From contig VFKQ01000164.1 in NCBI GenBank assembly GCA_009885445.1, positions 1 to 5,863 of the forward strand: 5,863 nt of DNA. Reading direction: 5' to 3'. Below are positions 1 through 5,628 of the stretch, in pieces. Below the pieces are notes generated by a model, which saw only the letters and a list, made by a program, of their open reading frames with translations, did no database searches and had not been told where the DNA came from. Origin of the DNA: Anaerolineaceae bacterium (lineage in GTDB: Bacteria; Chloroflexota; Anaerolineae; Anaerolineales; Villigracilaceae). The translations under genes were made by a program, and so were the position numbers. Numbering within the stretch: the stretch's first letter is position 1; each line of letters begins with the position of its first letter.

Positions 1-180
1 AGCAGATTGCCCGTTTGGGCATGGTTCATCCCGTTTTTGAACCAGTTTCTACCACATAACTGGCGAAGGTATTGCATAGTTCACCTATTCTTTTGAAGCG
101 AAAGCTCAGATACTACAGAACGCAACGGCAGACAGCTTAGCAGGGTTTAACAATCCAAAGATCCTAAACCAATTCGGATG
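1..180. other. Low-GC gene-free left edge, downstream of the DUF2277 gene
   Basis: No gene can be supported here. By hand count 80 of 180 bases are G or C (44%), against about two thirds in sampled lines of the PBP gene. Two short open stretches touch the window edge. On the plus strand, bases 3-59 read IARLGMVHPVFEPVSTT then TAA, which could be the last residues of a gene lying to the left. On the minus strand, an ATG at 77-75 preceded by AGGTGA opens a frame to the edge. They are mutually antisense and neither is recognised. Two hairpins are visible: TGGTTCA/TGAACCA at 22-28 and 38-44 (7 bp, 9-base loop) and GGTTTA/TAAACC at 144-149 and 165-170. Neither is followed by a T-run on either strand, so neither is a standard intrinsic terminator, although the second lies just past the DUF2277 stop. 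Confidence 0.4.
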
Positions 181-429
181 TCAGGTAACTACAGCGTGGT
201 CCAAGCCAAGCAGCGCTCCCTCATGGACGTGCCCTCCTATCAGCTCGTGCAACATCCTGTGCGTCGCCTCGGCGATCTCGGTCACCGCGGCGTCAAACGC
301 AGCCTGATTGACCTTCGACGGCTTGCGAAAACCACTGACCTTCCTTACGTACTGCAAAGCGGCCTCGCTGATTTCGTCCTCGCTGGCGTGATGATCCATA
401 TTTCGCAGGGGTTTGATGCTTCGGCACAT
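181..429 (-). CDS. DUF2277 family protein, function unknown
   Basis: A complete 82-residue protein recognised as DUF2277 (COG5552) from its pattern: MCRSIKPL at the N terminus with Cys at position 2, then a helical, acidic stretch, then the signature VRKVSGFRKPSK at about residues 28-39, and a final amphipathic segment of the TEIAEATHRMLHELI type. The length is normal for the family. It has no signal peptide or membrane segment, so it should be cytoplasmic. The family is small and uncharacterised; no reaction or partner is known to me, and none is claimed. The start at 429 is well supported by AGGAG six bases upstream. The gene begins 11 bases after the holB stop, so it is almost certainly the last gene of the same transcript. 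The low-GC region begins immediately downstream. Confidence 0.88.
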   Translation of the reverse strand: MCRSIKPLRNMDHHASEDEISEAALQYVRKVSGFRKPSKVNQAAFDAAVTEIAEATHRMLHELIGGHVHEGALLGLDHAVVT

Positions 430-435
430 TTGATT

Positions 436-440
436 CTCCT
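436..440 (-). promoter_or_regulatory. Shine-Dalgarno site of the DUF2277 gene
   Basis: On the minus strand the holB stop TAA is followed at once by AGGAG, six bases (AATCAA), then ATG. This strong site fixes the DUF2277 start. Because it touches the holB stop codon, ribosomes finishing holB would cover it, which suggests coupled translation (inference). Confidence 0.8.
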
Positions 441-1421
441 TTACCAGCCTAACAATAATACTTCGGCCAGCATGCGCGCGTTCACGTTGCGCTCAAGACG
501 CGAAATGGCTTTCTCAGCCTCGCTGACGCGTTGACGCGCAACGAGCAGAGTCATTTTCGCCGCCAGCGCTTCCACTTGCTCAACACGGTCCACATTCGTC
601 AGCGGCGAGTCCGCTTTGGCGGCGCGCAAAAAGACGTCGCGCCAAAACGAGAGCCACACCAAAAGCGTCTGGCGCATGTCGCCTTTTTCTTTGGCGAGTT
701 TTTCGGCGTACGAAAATTTGTCCACGCGCGTGCTCGAAATTAATTTCTGCAAGTCGTCTAATTTTTGCGCGCGAAAATCGAGCAGTGACTTTTCTGCGGC
801 GAGTCGCAACGCCGTCCCGGGCCGTCCGCCGCTGAGATGCGCGATCAACTTCGCGTTGCTACTCTCTATTCCTCTATTCTCTAATTCTCTCTGCACTTCC
901 CCAATCCCCACCGGCCTCAACCTCAACACCTCACAACGCGAAACGATCGTCGGCAAAAGCGCCTCGGGGCTGTCGGCGGTCAACAATAAAATTGCATGGG
1001 CGGGCGGCTCCTCCAAAGTTTTCAGCAACGCATTCGACGCGTTATCGTTCGCCTCTTGAAAGCGCAAAAAAATCGCCACTCGATATTTGGACTGATACGG
1101 CTTAAGCGACAGCGAGCGCTTCACCTCGCGGACTTGTTCCACCTTCAACGTTCCGCCCTCATTCTCGGCGCTGACCACGCTCAAATCGGGTTGCGCCATC
1201 GAGCGAGTCTGCCGGCACTCGCGGCACGCGCCGCAAAATTCCCCGGGCGCGGGCGGCTCGGTACAATTCAGCGCGGACGCAAAGGCCAGCGCCAGAGTCC
1301 GCCGACCGAGGCCGGGCGCACCCGCGAAAAGATACGCATGACGCGCTTCGTCTGCGGCGATGTGGCGGCGGAGCATGTCCACTGCCCAGTTGTGTCCGAG
1401 TAAGTTCCAGTTTTTTGTCAT
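441..1421 (-). CDS. holB: DNA polymerase III delta-prime subunit (clamp loader)
   Basis: Delta-prime is the stator of the clamp loader that places the beta sliding clamp on primed DNA. Visible in the 326-residue product (numbered from the ATG at 1421): a degenerate P-loop GAPGLGRRT at 34-42 with Arg in place of the Walker Lys; a zinc-binding cysteine set C53, C63, C66, C69; the clamp-loader box NALLKTLEEPP at about 130-140; the SRC motif at 161-163 that supplies the arginine finger; and LSGGRPG at about 197-203. The Walker B region reads IFLRFQEAND and lacks the usual Asp, fitting a subunit that does not hydrolyse ATP. A frame opens upstream to a TTG at 1451, but those ten residues come from the heptamer array and look non-homologous, so the ATG opening MTKNWNLLGH is preferred. 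Neither start has a Shine-Dalgarno site. A purine-rich, 8-bp-period patch codes for residues around 177-187 with atypical codons. Confidence 0.93.
   Translation of the reverse strand: MTKNWNLLGHNWAVDMLRRHIAADEARHAYLFAGAPGLGRRTLALAFASALNCTEPPAPGEFCGACRECRQTRSMAQPDLSVVSAENEGGTLKVEQVREVKRSLSLKPYQSKYRVAIFLRFQEANDNASNALLKTLEEPPAHAILLLTADSPEALLPTIVSRCEVLRLRPVGIGEVQRELENRGIESSNAKLIAHLSGGRPGTALRLAAEKSLLDFRAQKLDDLQKLISSTRVDKFSYAEKLAKEKGDMRQTLLVWLSFWRDVFLRAAKADSPLTNVDRVEQVEALAAKMTLLVARQRVSEAEKAISRLERNVNARMLAEVLLLGW
863..894 (-). repeat. 8-bp-period purine-rich repeat inside holB
   Basis: On the plus strand four consecutive octamers read TCTCTATT, CCTCTATT, CTCTAATT and CTCTCTGC. On the coding strand they form a GAGAATAG-type purine track encoding RELENRGIESS. 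It uses AGA twice, plus TTA, ATA and AGT, unlike the GC-ending codons of the rest of the gene. It lies in the linker after the SRC motif, a place that tolerates variable sequence. The vocabulary resembles the GAGA part of the array in front of holB, but the period is 8 instead of 7. Confidence 0.6.
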
Positions 1422-1532
1422 CAGTGTCCAGTGATCAGTAATCAGTGGCAATCGTAAATCGTCAATCGTAAATCGTCAATCACGAATCCCCAATCTCCAG
1501 TCTCTGCTCTCTGCTCTCTACTTTCTGTTCTC
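1421..1532. repeat. Sixteen-unit drifting heptamer array between rsgA and holB
   Basis: The stretch parses without slippage into sixteen 7-bp units (112 bases). On the holB coding strand the units change in blocks: four of GAGAGCA type, then transitional GAGACTG, GAGATTG, GGGATTC and GTGATTG, then ACGATTT and ACGATTG alternating twice, then CCACTGA, TTACTGA, TCACTGG and ACACTGA. The last unit ends on the A of the holB ATG, and the first lies four bases past the rsgA stop, so the array is practically the whole intergenic gap. Seven is not a multiple of three, so it is not coding. It resembles the heptanucleotide STRR repeats described in cyanobacteria, and I recall similar wording between Chloroflexota genes (memory only). 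Any effect on transcription or on holB initiation, which lacks a Shine-Dalgarno site, is unknown. Confidence 0.85.
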
Positions 1533-1536
1533 TTCA

Positions 1537-2439
1537 CTATTCCTGCCCCGCCCTCAGCCTTAGATAAGATTCATATCGCGCCGGATGAATCGTCCCGGCA
1601 TCGAGCGCGGCGCGGACGGCGCAACCCTGGTCATTGATGTGGGCGCAGTTGCTATAACGACAGTTTTGCACGAGGTCGCGCAGTTCGGGGAAGTAGGCAT
1701 CGATCTCCTCGGGAGCGGTGTCCCATAATGCGAGCGACTTCCAGCCGGGCGTGTCGGCCACATAGCCGCCGCCCTCGATGGGAAGCAGTTGGCGCGAGAC
1801 GGTGGTGTGCTTGCCCCTGTTCAGCGCCGCGCTGATTTCGTTGACCAAGAGTCCCAGCCCGGGTTGCAGGGCATTCAACAGCGTGGACTTGCCCACTCCA
1901 CTCGGCCCGGCCAATGCGCTGATTTTTTTTCTTAATGTGTCGCGCAGTTCCTCCACGCCCGCGCCAGTGTTCGCGGAAGTGTAAATGACGGGATAGCCGA
2001 GCGGTTCGTACAAACCAAAAATTTCGCGCGGATTCTCAACCAGGTCAATTTTGTTGGCGACGATGACGACCGGGATTTTTTGTTTTTCGGCGGCGACGAG
2101 GAAACGGTCCAACATGCGCAACCTTGGAGACGGGTTCGCGCAGGCGAAGACGAAGAGAGCTTGATCGAGATTCGCCAAAAGAATCTGTTGGTAGACCCCC
2201 CTCGGGCGCGGGTCGAGGCGCACGAGGGTGCGAGTCCGCTCCTCGACGGAGTCAATCATCCCCGAGCCGTCGTCTAATAATGTAATCGAGACGTGGTCGC
2301 CCACTGCGGCGAGGTCACCTTCGGCGCGGCCCTGTTTGAGCTTCCCGCGCAGTTGACAGACAATCGCGCCCGCACTGGTTTCGACGGTGAAGAAACCAGA
2401 TTGGGCGCGGATGATGAGGCCGGTGTGGGTTGGGTGCAT
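1537..2439 (-). CDS. rsgA: Ribosome small subunit biogenesis GTPase RsgA
   Basis: RsgA (YjeQ) is a circularly permuted GTPase that binds the nearly mature 30S subunit and checks its decoding site; GTP hydrolysis releases late assembly factors. The 300-residue product has the family layout. An N-terminal OB-fold spans about residues 1-70. The GTPase motifs follow in permuted order: G4 NKID 129-132, G5 SAN 155-157, G1 GPSGVGKS 178-185, G2 in HTTVS with T212/T213, and G3 DTPG 229-232. The C-terminal zinc knuckle is C260-x4-C265-x-H267-x5-C273. Length and every key residue are normal, so it should be active. The ATG overlaps the upstream PBP stop by one base (TAATG) and has no Shine-Dalgarno site, pointing to reinitiation by ribosomes ending the PBP. 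The heptamer array starts just after its TAG stop. Confidence 0.97.
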   Translation of the reverse strand: MHPTHTGLIIRAQSGFFTVETSAGAIVCQLRGKLKQGRAEGDLAAVGDHVSITLLDDGSGMIDSVEERTRTLVRLDPRPRGVYQQILLANLDQALFVFACANPSPRLRMLDRFLVAAEKQKIPVVIVANKIDLVENPREIFGLYEPLGYPVIYTSANTGAGVEELRDTLRKKISALAGPSGVGKSTLLNALQPGLGLLVNEISAALNRGKHTTVSRQLLPIEGGGYVADTPGWKSLALWDTAPEEIDAYFPELRDLVQNCRYSNCAHINDQGCAVRAALDAGTIHPARYESYLRLRAGQE

Positions 2440-4685
2440 TACGGTTTCGGCGTGTTGGTGGGGATGCCGCCGAAGGGCGTGGGTGTTTTGGTGATGCCGA
2501 AGTTTGATTCAAACCAGAATAAAGTTTGCGGCGAACCAAGGAAATATGATTCGAGCATGCGCCGGAAAACAGGCGCGGCGTAGTCGGAGCCTTCGCCGGC
2601 GTTTTCGAGAATCACGGCCACGGCGATGTCGGGCACGCCCGGAATGTTGGCGTAGGTGTAGCCCGCGAACCAGGCATGTGACGTGGCACCGACGTCGTTC
2701 TGCGCAGAGCCGGTCTTGCCCGCGGCGGCCCAGGAGAGATTCCCGATGCGGAAGTTGGCCGTTCCGCGACTGCTGGTGATGACCCAGCCCATGGCCTGCT
2801 GAAGCGCGACCAAACGGTCGGGTTGAATTGGCAACATGCTGACTGCTTCGGGGGCGAAGGCGTCTGTGATGGTGCCATCGGCGTTGACGATTTTTTCAAG
2901 AATCTGCGGACGGTACAACGTGCCGCCGTTGCCGATGGCGGCCATGAAGCGCGCCACTTGCAGAGGCGTGACCAGCACGTCACCCTGGCCGATGGCTTGA
3001 TTGGTGGCGGCCAGTTCTTCGTTGGGGTCGAGAATTTGACCGGCTTCTTCTTCGATCAGGTCAATGCCGGTGGGGGCGCCGAGGCCGAAGGCGCGCGCCA
3101 TGTTGGCGATGTCACTGCCGCGCTCATTGCGGAACAAGTCGAGGCCGATATGATAGAAATATGGATTGCACGAACGCATCAGACCTTCTTGCAAAGTGAG
3201 CAGGCCGGAGGGTGTGCTGTCAGACGAGTTACATTCGCGGCCCGTTCTCAAACGCTCCTGACAGTGGTCCCACGTCCAGTCATGCAAAACCTGGCCGGAG
3301 ATTTCGGTGAAATCATATTGGCACTCATAAGTGGATTCAGGCAGATACAATCCACTTTCCATACCGGCGGCCATGGTGATGACCTTGAACACGGAGCCAA
3401 GGGGATATTGTCCCTGCGCGGCGCGGTTCACCAGCGGACGGCTTTGGTCATTAAACAAATCCGCGATCAGGCTGTTGTTAGGATTCTGCGGGTCAAACAG
3501 ATTCGGGTCGTAGGTGGGCGAGGAGGCCATGGCCAATATGCGGCCCGTGTCGCGCTCGATGACGACGACCGCGCCCGTGAAACCAGCAATGGCGCGCTCG
3601 GCATTGGCTTGCAGTTTTTTGTTAATCGTCAAATAAACACTGCTGGCTGGCTTGGCTTCCACCTGGCCGATGCGGGTGATGATTTGTCCGCTGGGCGAGG
3701 CGATGTATAACGAGCCGCCGTGCTCCCCTGCCAAAGTGGACTCGAGCGAGCTCTCGATGCCATCATTGCCCACGCGCTCATCGCCGCAGTAGCCGCGGCG
3801 TTTGTACGAGTCAATATTTTCGGGTGAGATAAAAAGGGTGTAGCCGGTAAGTTGCGCGGCCAGCCCGCCAGCGGCGTAATAGCGCGAGGTGTAATCAGTG
3901 AACACCAAACCACTGAAGCCGCGCGAAATAAGTTCACGGGCCTCTTCATTTGAGGCAGTGCCCACAGCGATGTACCAACCTGGGCCAGCAGAGACGATTT
4001 GGTCTGCAAGTATTTCTGGGTTGACTCCCGTGAGCCGCCAGAGTGCATCGGTGAGCCCAGTAAGGTTATTGAAGTTCACATCCGCAGTGTTGACGCCAAT
4101 CGCAACCACCTCGGTGGTGCTGACCAGCGGCTGACCCGTGCGGTCGAAAATGTCACCGCGCGCGGGGGCGGAGCAATCGCGCGCCAGCACATTGCCGTCA
4201 GCGAGTTCGGGCAAAATTAGAGTCGGCGTCCACTGGATACGCCAGGTGCCAGATTCAAAAACAAGGTTCACGCTCATGTCGCGCGAGAGGTCACCAGCCA
4301 GGGCCGTGTGATAAGTAATATTAAAAGCAACCTGCGCGGCGCTGGGACTTTTGCTCGGTTCGCCCGCCGAAAAGTCGAAGGACGTGGCGGTCATTTTATT
4401 AAGCGTGTCGTTGTAGAGTTTGGAAAAATCTTCCTGCGTGATCGCGGCGCGTGATGCGTCGCTGAGAATCGCGTACATCGAAACATAGTCGCTGAGTTTA
4501 AGCGCGGCGAAAAAATTATTCAGCGCCGAGTTGGGGTCGGGCGCGTGCGTGAAAACCGCGCGCGGCGTGGGCAAGTCTGCTGTGGGCGACGGCCTGCCAA
4601 AGGGATTTCGAATCCCGTTGCCCGTGGCGCACGCAACCAGCGTTGTAAAAATAATGGCAATGCTCACTGCACGAAATAATTTCAT
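2439..4685 (-). CDS. MecA-like class B penicillin-binding lipoprotein (D,D-transpeptidase)
   Basis: A 748-residue enzyme that crosslinks peptidoglycan stem peptides outside the membrane. The N terminus is a lipoprotein signal with lipobox LVAC, lipidated Cys at 19, in place of the usual transmembrane anchor. Residues about 52-158 form an NTF2-like MecA_N domain: ALNNFFAALKLSDY, then LVFESGTWRIQWTPTLILPEL, parallel to the matching segment of staphylococcal PBP2a. A dimerisation/pedestal domain opens with RGDIFDRTGQPL at 176-187. The transpeptidase domain (about 370-715) has all three active-site motifs: SVFK with nucleophile S431, SCN at 505-507 (more often SSN), and KTG at 657-659. The tail TPTPFGGIPTNTPKP is Thr/Pro-rich, as in many Chloroflexota envelope proteins. 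Exported cysteines at 171, 300, 455, 475 and 485 might form disulfides. AAAGGA sits five bases before the ATG. The architecture matches low-beta-lactam-affinity PBPs, but affinity cannot be read from sequence, and a role in elongation versus division is undecided. Confidence 0.93.
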   Translation of the reverse strand: MKLFRAVSIAIIFTTLVACATGNGIRNPFGRPSPTADLPTPRAVFTHAPDPNSALNNFFAALKLSDYVSMYAILSDASRAAITQEDFSKLYNDTLNKMTATSFDFSAGEPSKSPSAAQVAFNITYHTALAGDLSRDMSVNLVFESGTWRIQWTPTLILPELADGNVLARDCSAPARGDIFDRTGQPLVSTTEVVAIGVNTADVNFNNLTGLTDALWRLTGVNPEILADQIVSAGPGWYIAVGTASNEEARELISRGFSGLVFTDYTSRYYAAGGLAAQLTGYTLFISPENIDSYKRRGYCGDERVGNDGIESSLESTLAGEHGGSLYIASPSGQIITRIGQVEAKPASSVYLTINKKLQANAERAIAGFTGAVVVIERDTGRILAMASSPTYDPNLFDPQNPNNSLIADLFNDQSRPLVNRAAQGQYPLGSVFKVITMAAGMESGLYLPESTYECQYDFTEISGQVLHDWTWDHCQERLRTGRECNSSDSTPSGLLTLQEGLMRSCNPYFYHIGLDLFRNERGSDIANMARAFGLGAPTGIDLIEEEAGQILDPNEELAATNQAIGQGDVLVTPLQVARFMAAIGNGGTLYRPQILEKIVNADGTITDAFAPEAVSMLPIQPDRLVALQQAMGWVITSSRGTANFRIGNLSWAAAGKTGSAQNDVGATSHAWFAGYTYANIPGVPDIAVAVILENAGEGSDYAAPVFRRMLESYFLGSPQTLFWFESNFGITKTPTPFGGIPTNTPKP

Positions 4686-4690
4686 AAGAT

Positions 4691-4696
4691 TCCTTT
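4691..4696 (-). promoter_or_regulatory. Shine-Dalgarno site of the PBP gene
   Basis: AAAGGA on the minus strand, five bases before the ATG at 4685. It supports this start, which is also the one that yields a proper lipoprotein signal. It lies immediately downstream, in transcript sense, of the 13-bp triplicate. Confidence 0.65.
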
Positions 4697-4703
4697 CAAC
4701 ACA

Positions 4704-4742
4704 TTACACGCGCAACTTACGCGCGCAACTTACGCGCGCAAC
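4704..4742. repeat. Three tandem copies of a 13-bp unit at the end of maf
   Basis: Plus-strand units are TTACACGCGCAAC at 4704-4716 and TTACGCGCGCAAC at 4717-4729 and 4730-4742; the last two are identical and the first differs by one base. On the coding strand the unit is GTTGCGCGCGTAA, the last 13 bases of maf including its stop. The gene terminus has therefore been copied twice into the gap before the PBP gene. As 13 is one more than a multiple of three, the three TAA codons fall in three different frames. Confidence 0.9.
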
Positions 4743-5389
4743 ACATCCATAAAAATGGGACAGTCATATTTCAGCAAGGCCTGACACTGCACAGGCACAT
4801 CCTTCAGCGGCGCAATCTCAAGCTGACGCAACAGTCGCGTCACATGGCACATGGGCAAACCCATCACGCCCGCATAACATCCGCGCATCGACTCAACCAG
4901 TTGCGCGCGCGCATGTTGAATGCCGTACGCGCCGGCTTTATCCAGCGGGTCACCGGTGGCGATGTACGCGTCAATTTCTTCGTCAGTGTAATTGCGCATC
5001 GGCACATCGATCACGCACAAATCGCTGAGCATGACTCCGTCACTGACGCGCAAAGCGGCAATGCCCGTGTAGACTTTATGCGCATGCCCGCGCAGTTGAC
5101 TCAACATCCGCTTCGCCTCCGCGCTGTCAGCGGGTTTGCCCATAATTTCGTTTGCGTCCACCACGGTCGTATCCGCCGCGAGGACGACCTGCCCGCTCCC
5201 AGCGCGGAGGGCGACCGTGCGCGCTTTCGTCTGCGCCAGGCGTACAACGTAATCGGCGGGCGATTCGTTCGCCAGCAAACTCTCGTCCGCGTTCGAAACG
5301 CTGACTTCAAAATCCCAACCGCCGAGGGCCAGCAAATCTTTACGGCGCGGCGAGTTGGAGGCCAAAACCAATGTGGGGCGTGAATTCAT
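4730..5389 (-). CDS. maf: Maf-family nucleoside triphosphate pyrophosphatase
   Basis: Maf proteins hydrolyse non-canonical or excess nucleoside triphosphates to the monophosphate and pyrophosphate and are linked to division arrest. The 219-residue product carries the family motifs (numbered from the ATG at 5389): LASNSPRR at about 9-16, NESPADYVVRLAQTKA from 41, AADTTVV with the catalytic Asp at 73, GKP at 84-86, and GDPLDKAGAYGIQ at 146-158. The ADTT form suggests the dTTP/UTP branch (YhdE-like) over the m7GTP branch (YceF-like); this is inference. The C terminus is extended by a CQ-x-YDCP-type element with C202 and C210, which I associate with Chloroflexota Maf proteins. An in-frame ATG at 5413 would add eight residues, MPVLEFLS, with no family match. 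The start at 5389 is preferred because homology begins there and an extended -10 motif lies between the two ATGs. It is the first gene of the minus-strand cluster. Confidence 0.92.
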   Translation of the reverse strand: MNSRPTLVLASNSPRRKDLLALGGWDFEVSVSNADESLLANESPADYVVRLAQTKARTVALRAGSGQVVLAADTTVVDANEIMGKPADSAEAKRMLSQLRGHAHKVYTGIAALRVSDGVMLSDLCVIDVPMRNYTDEEIDAYIATGDPLDKAGAYGIQHARAQLVESMRGCYAGVMGLPMCHVTRLLRQLEIAPLKDVPVQCQALLKYDCPIFMDVLRA

Positions 5390-5397
5390 TGAGAGAA

Positions 5398-5406
5398 ATT
5401 CTAACA
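5398..5406 (-). promoter_or_regulatory. Candidate extended -10 promoter giving a leaderless maf mRNA
   Basis: The minus strand reads TGTTAGAAT, a TGn extension followed by TAGAAT (five of six matches to TATAAT). Transcription would begin about seven bases further on, at the A residues just before or in the ATG at 5389. No good -35 box is seen, which is tolerated with an extended -10, and no Shine-Dalgarno site precedes this ATG. This is a pattern-based suggestion only. Confidence 0.35.
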
Positions 5407-5459
5407 CAGGCATTCGCCCGTCTTTTGTTCATTGAGATAGTGTTAATGTAGCCGCGCTC

Positions 5460-5551
5460 GCCAAATTCTTGGCCACGGATTACACCGATTTTCACTGATT
5501 TTTTCTCTGTGATAATCAGCGCGGAGCGATCCGTGGCAAAAAGTCTTTGGC
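5460..5551. repeat. Nested imperfect palindrome in the maf-xpt intergenic region
   Basis: Three inverted pairs nest around one centre: GCCAAA 5460-5465 with TTTGGC 5546-5551; GCCACGGAT 5472-5480 with ATCCGTGGC 5529-5537 (nine perfect pairs); and CTGATT 5495-5500 with AATCAG 5514-5519. The words GCCACGGATTACAC, TTTTCACTGATT and CTCTGTGA resemble a dispersed palindromic element I recall from many environmental and Chloroflexota genomes; this is memory, not a search. It encodes no protein I can support and ends upstream of the xpt promoter. It could fold as a hairpin in a transcript from either side, but it has no T-run after the outer arm. Confidence 0.6.
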
Positions 5552-5564
5552 ATAGCTCTCAGCT

Positions 5565-5579
5565 CGCATTGGCAATGCG
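5565..5579. promoter_or_regulatory. Perfect 7+7 palindrome over the xpt -35 box (candidate operator)
   Basis: CGCATTGGCAATGCG has fully complementary seven-base arms around one central base. The -35 hexamer TTGGCA (5569-5574) lies inside it, so a dimeric protein bound here would block RNA polymerase. The regulator is unknown. Confidence 0.45.
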
Positions 5580-5597
5580 CCCCGCGCGCAGTAAAAT
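5569..5597 (+). promoter_or_regulatory. Sigma70-like promoter of xpt
   Basis: TTGGCA at 5569-5574 (five of six against TTGACA), a 17-base spacer, and TAAAAT at 5592-5597 (five of six against TATAAT). Transcription would start near 5604, leaving a leader of about 25 bases. That is too short for the purine riboswitch that controls xpt in Bacillus, and no purine aptamer was seen upstream. Confidence 0.6.
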
Positions 5598-5616
5598 GAA
5601 TAAAATTTGTTTGGGC

Positions 5617-5622
5617 AAGGAG
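5617..5622 (+). promoter_or_regulatory. Shine-Dalgarno site of xpt
   Basis: AAGGAG followed by six bases (CCGGCA) and the ATG at 5629. This is a strong, well-spaced site that fixes the xpt start. Confidence 0.8.
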
Positions 5623-5628
5623 CCGGCA

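Noticed and set aside
22..44. Hairpin as an intrinsic terminator or tRNA T-arm
   Set aside because: Seven pairs with a nine-base loop but no T-run on either strand, and the GGTTCA wording is not part of a tRNA cloverleaf.
1422..1451. N-terminal extension of holB from a TTG at 1451
   Set aside because: The extra residues are encoded by the heptamer array, lack family similarity and have no Shine-Dalgarno site; the ATG at 1421 matches where delta-prime homology begins.
1421..1532. CRISPR array
   Set aside because: The units are 7 bp, contiguous and without spacers; there are no cas genes.
2823..3710. Long plus-strand open frame of 295 codons
   Set aside because: It lies wholly antisense to the PBP transpeptidase region, whose frame carries all catalytic motifs. 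The antisense translation has no recognisable domain and is rich in Gly, Arg, Ala and Gln, as expected of a GC-rich shadow frame.
4844..5383. Plus-strand open frame of 179 codons
   Set aside because: Antisense to maf, whose motifs are complete; no Shine-Dalgarno site or recognisable family.
5440..5628. Purine riboswitch upstream of xpt
   Set aside because: No purine aptamer core was seen, and the likely transcription start leaves only about 25 bases of leader. The hairpin-forming sequence at 5460-5551 lies upstream of the promoter.
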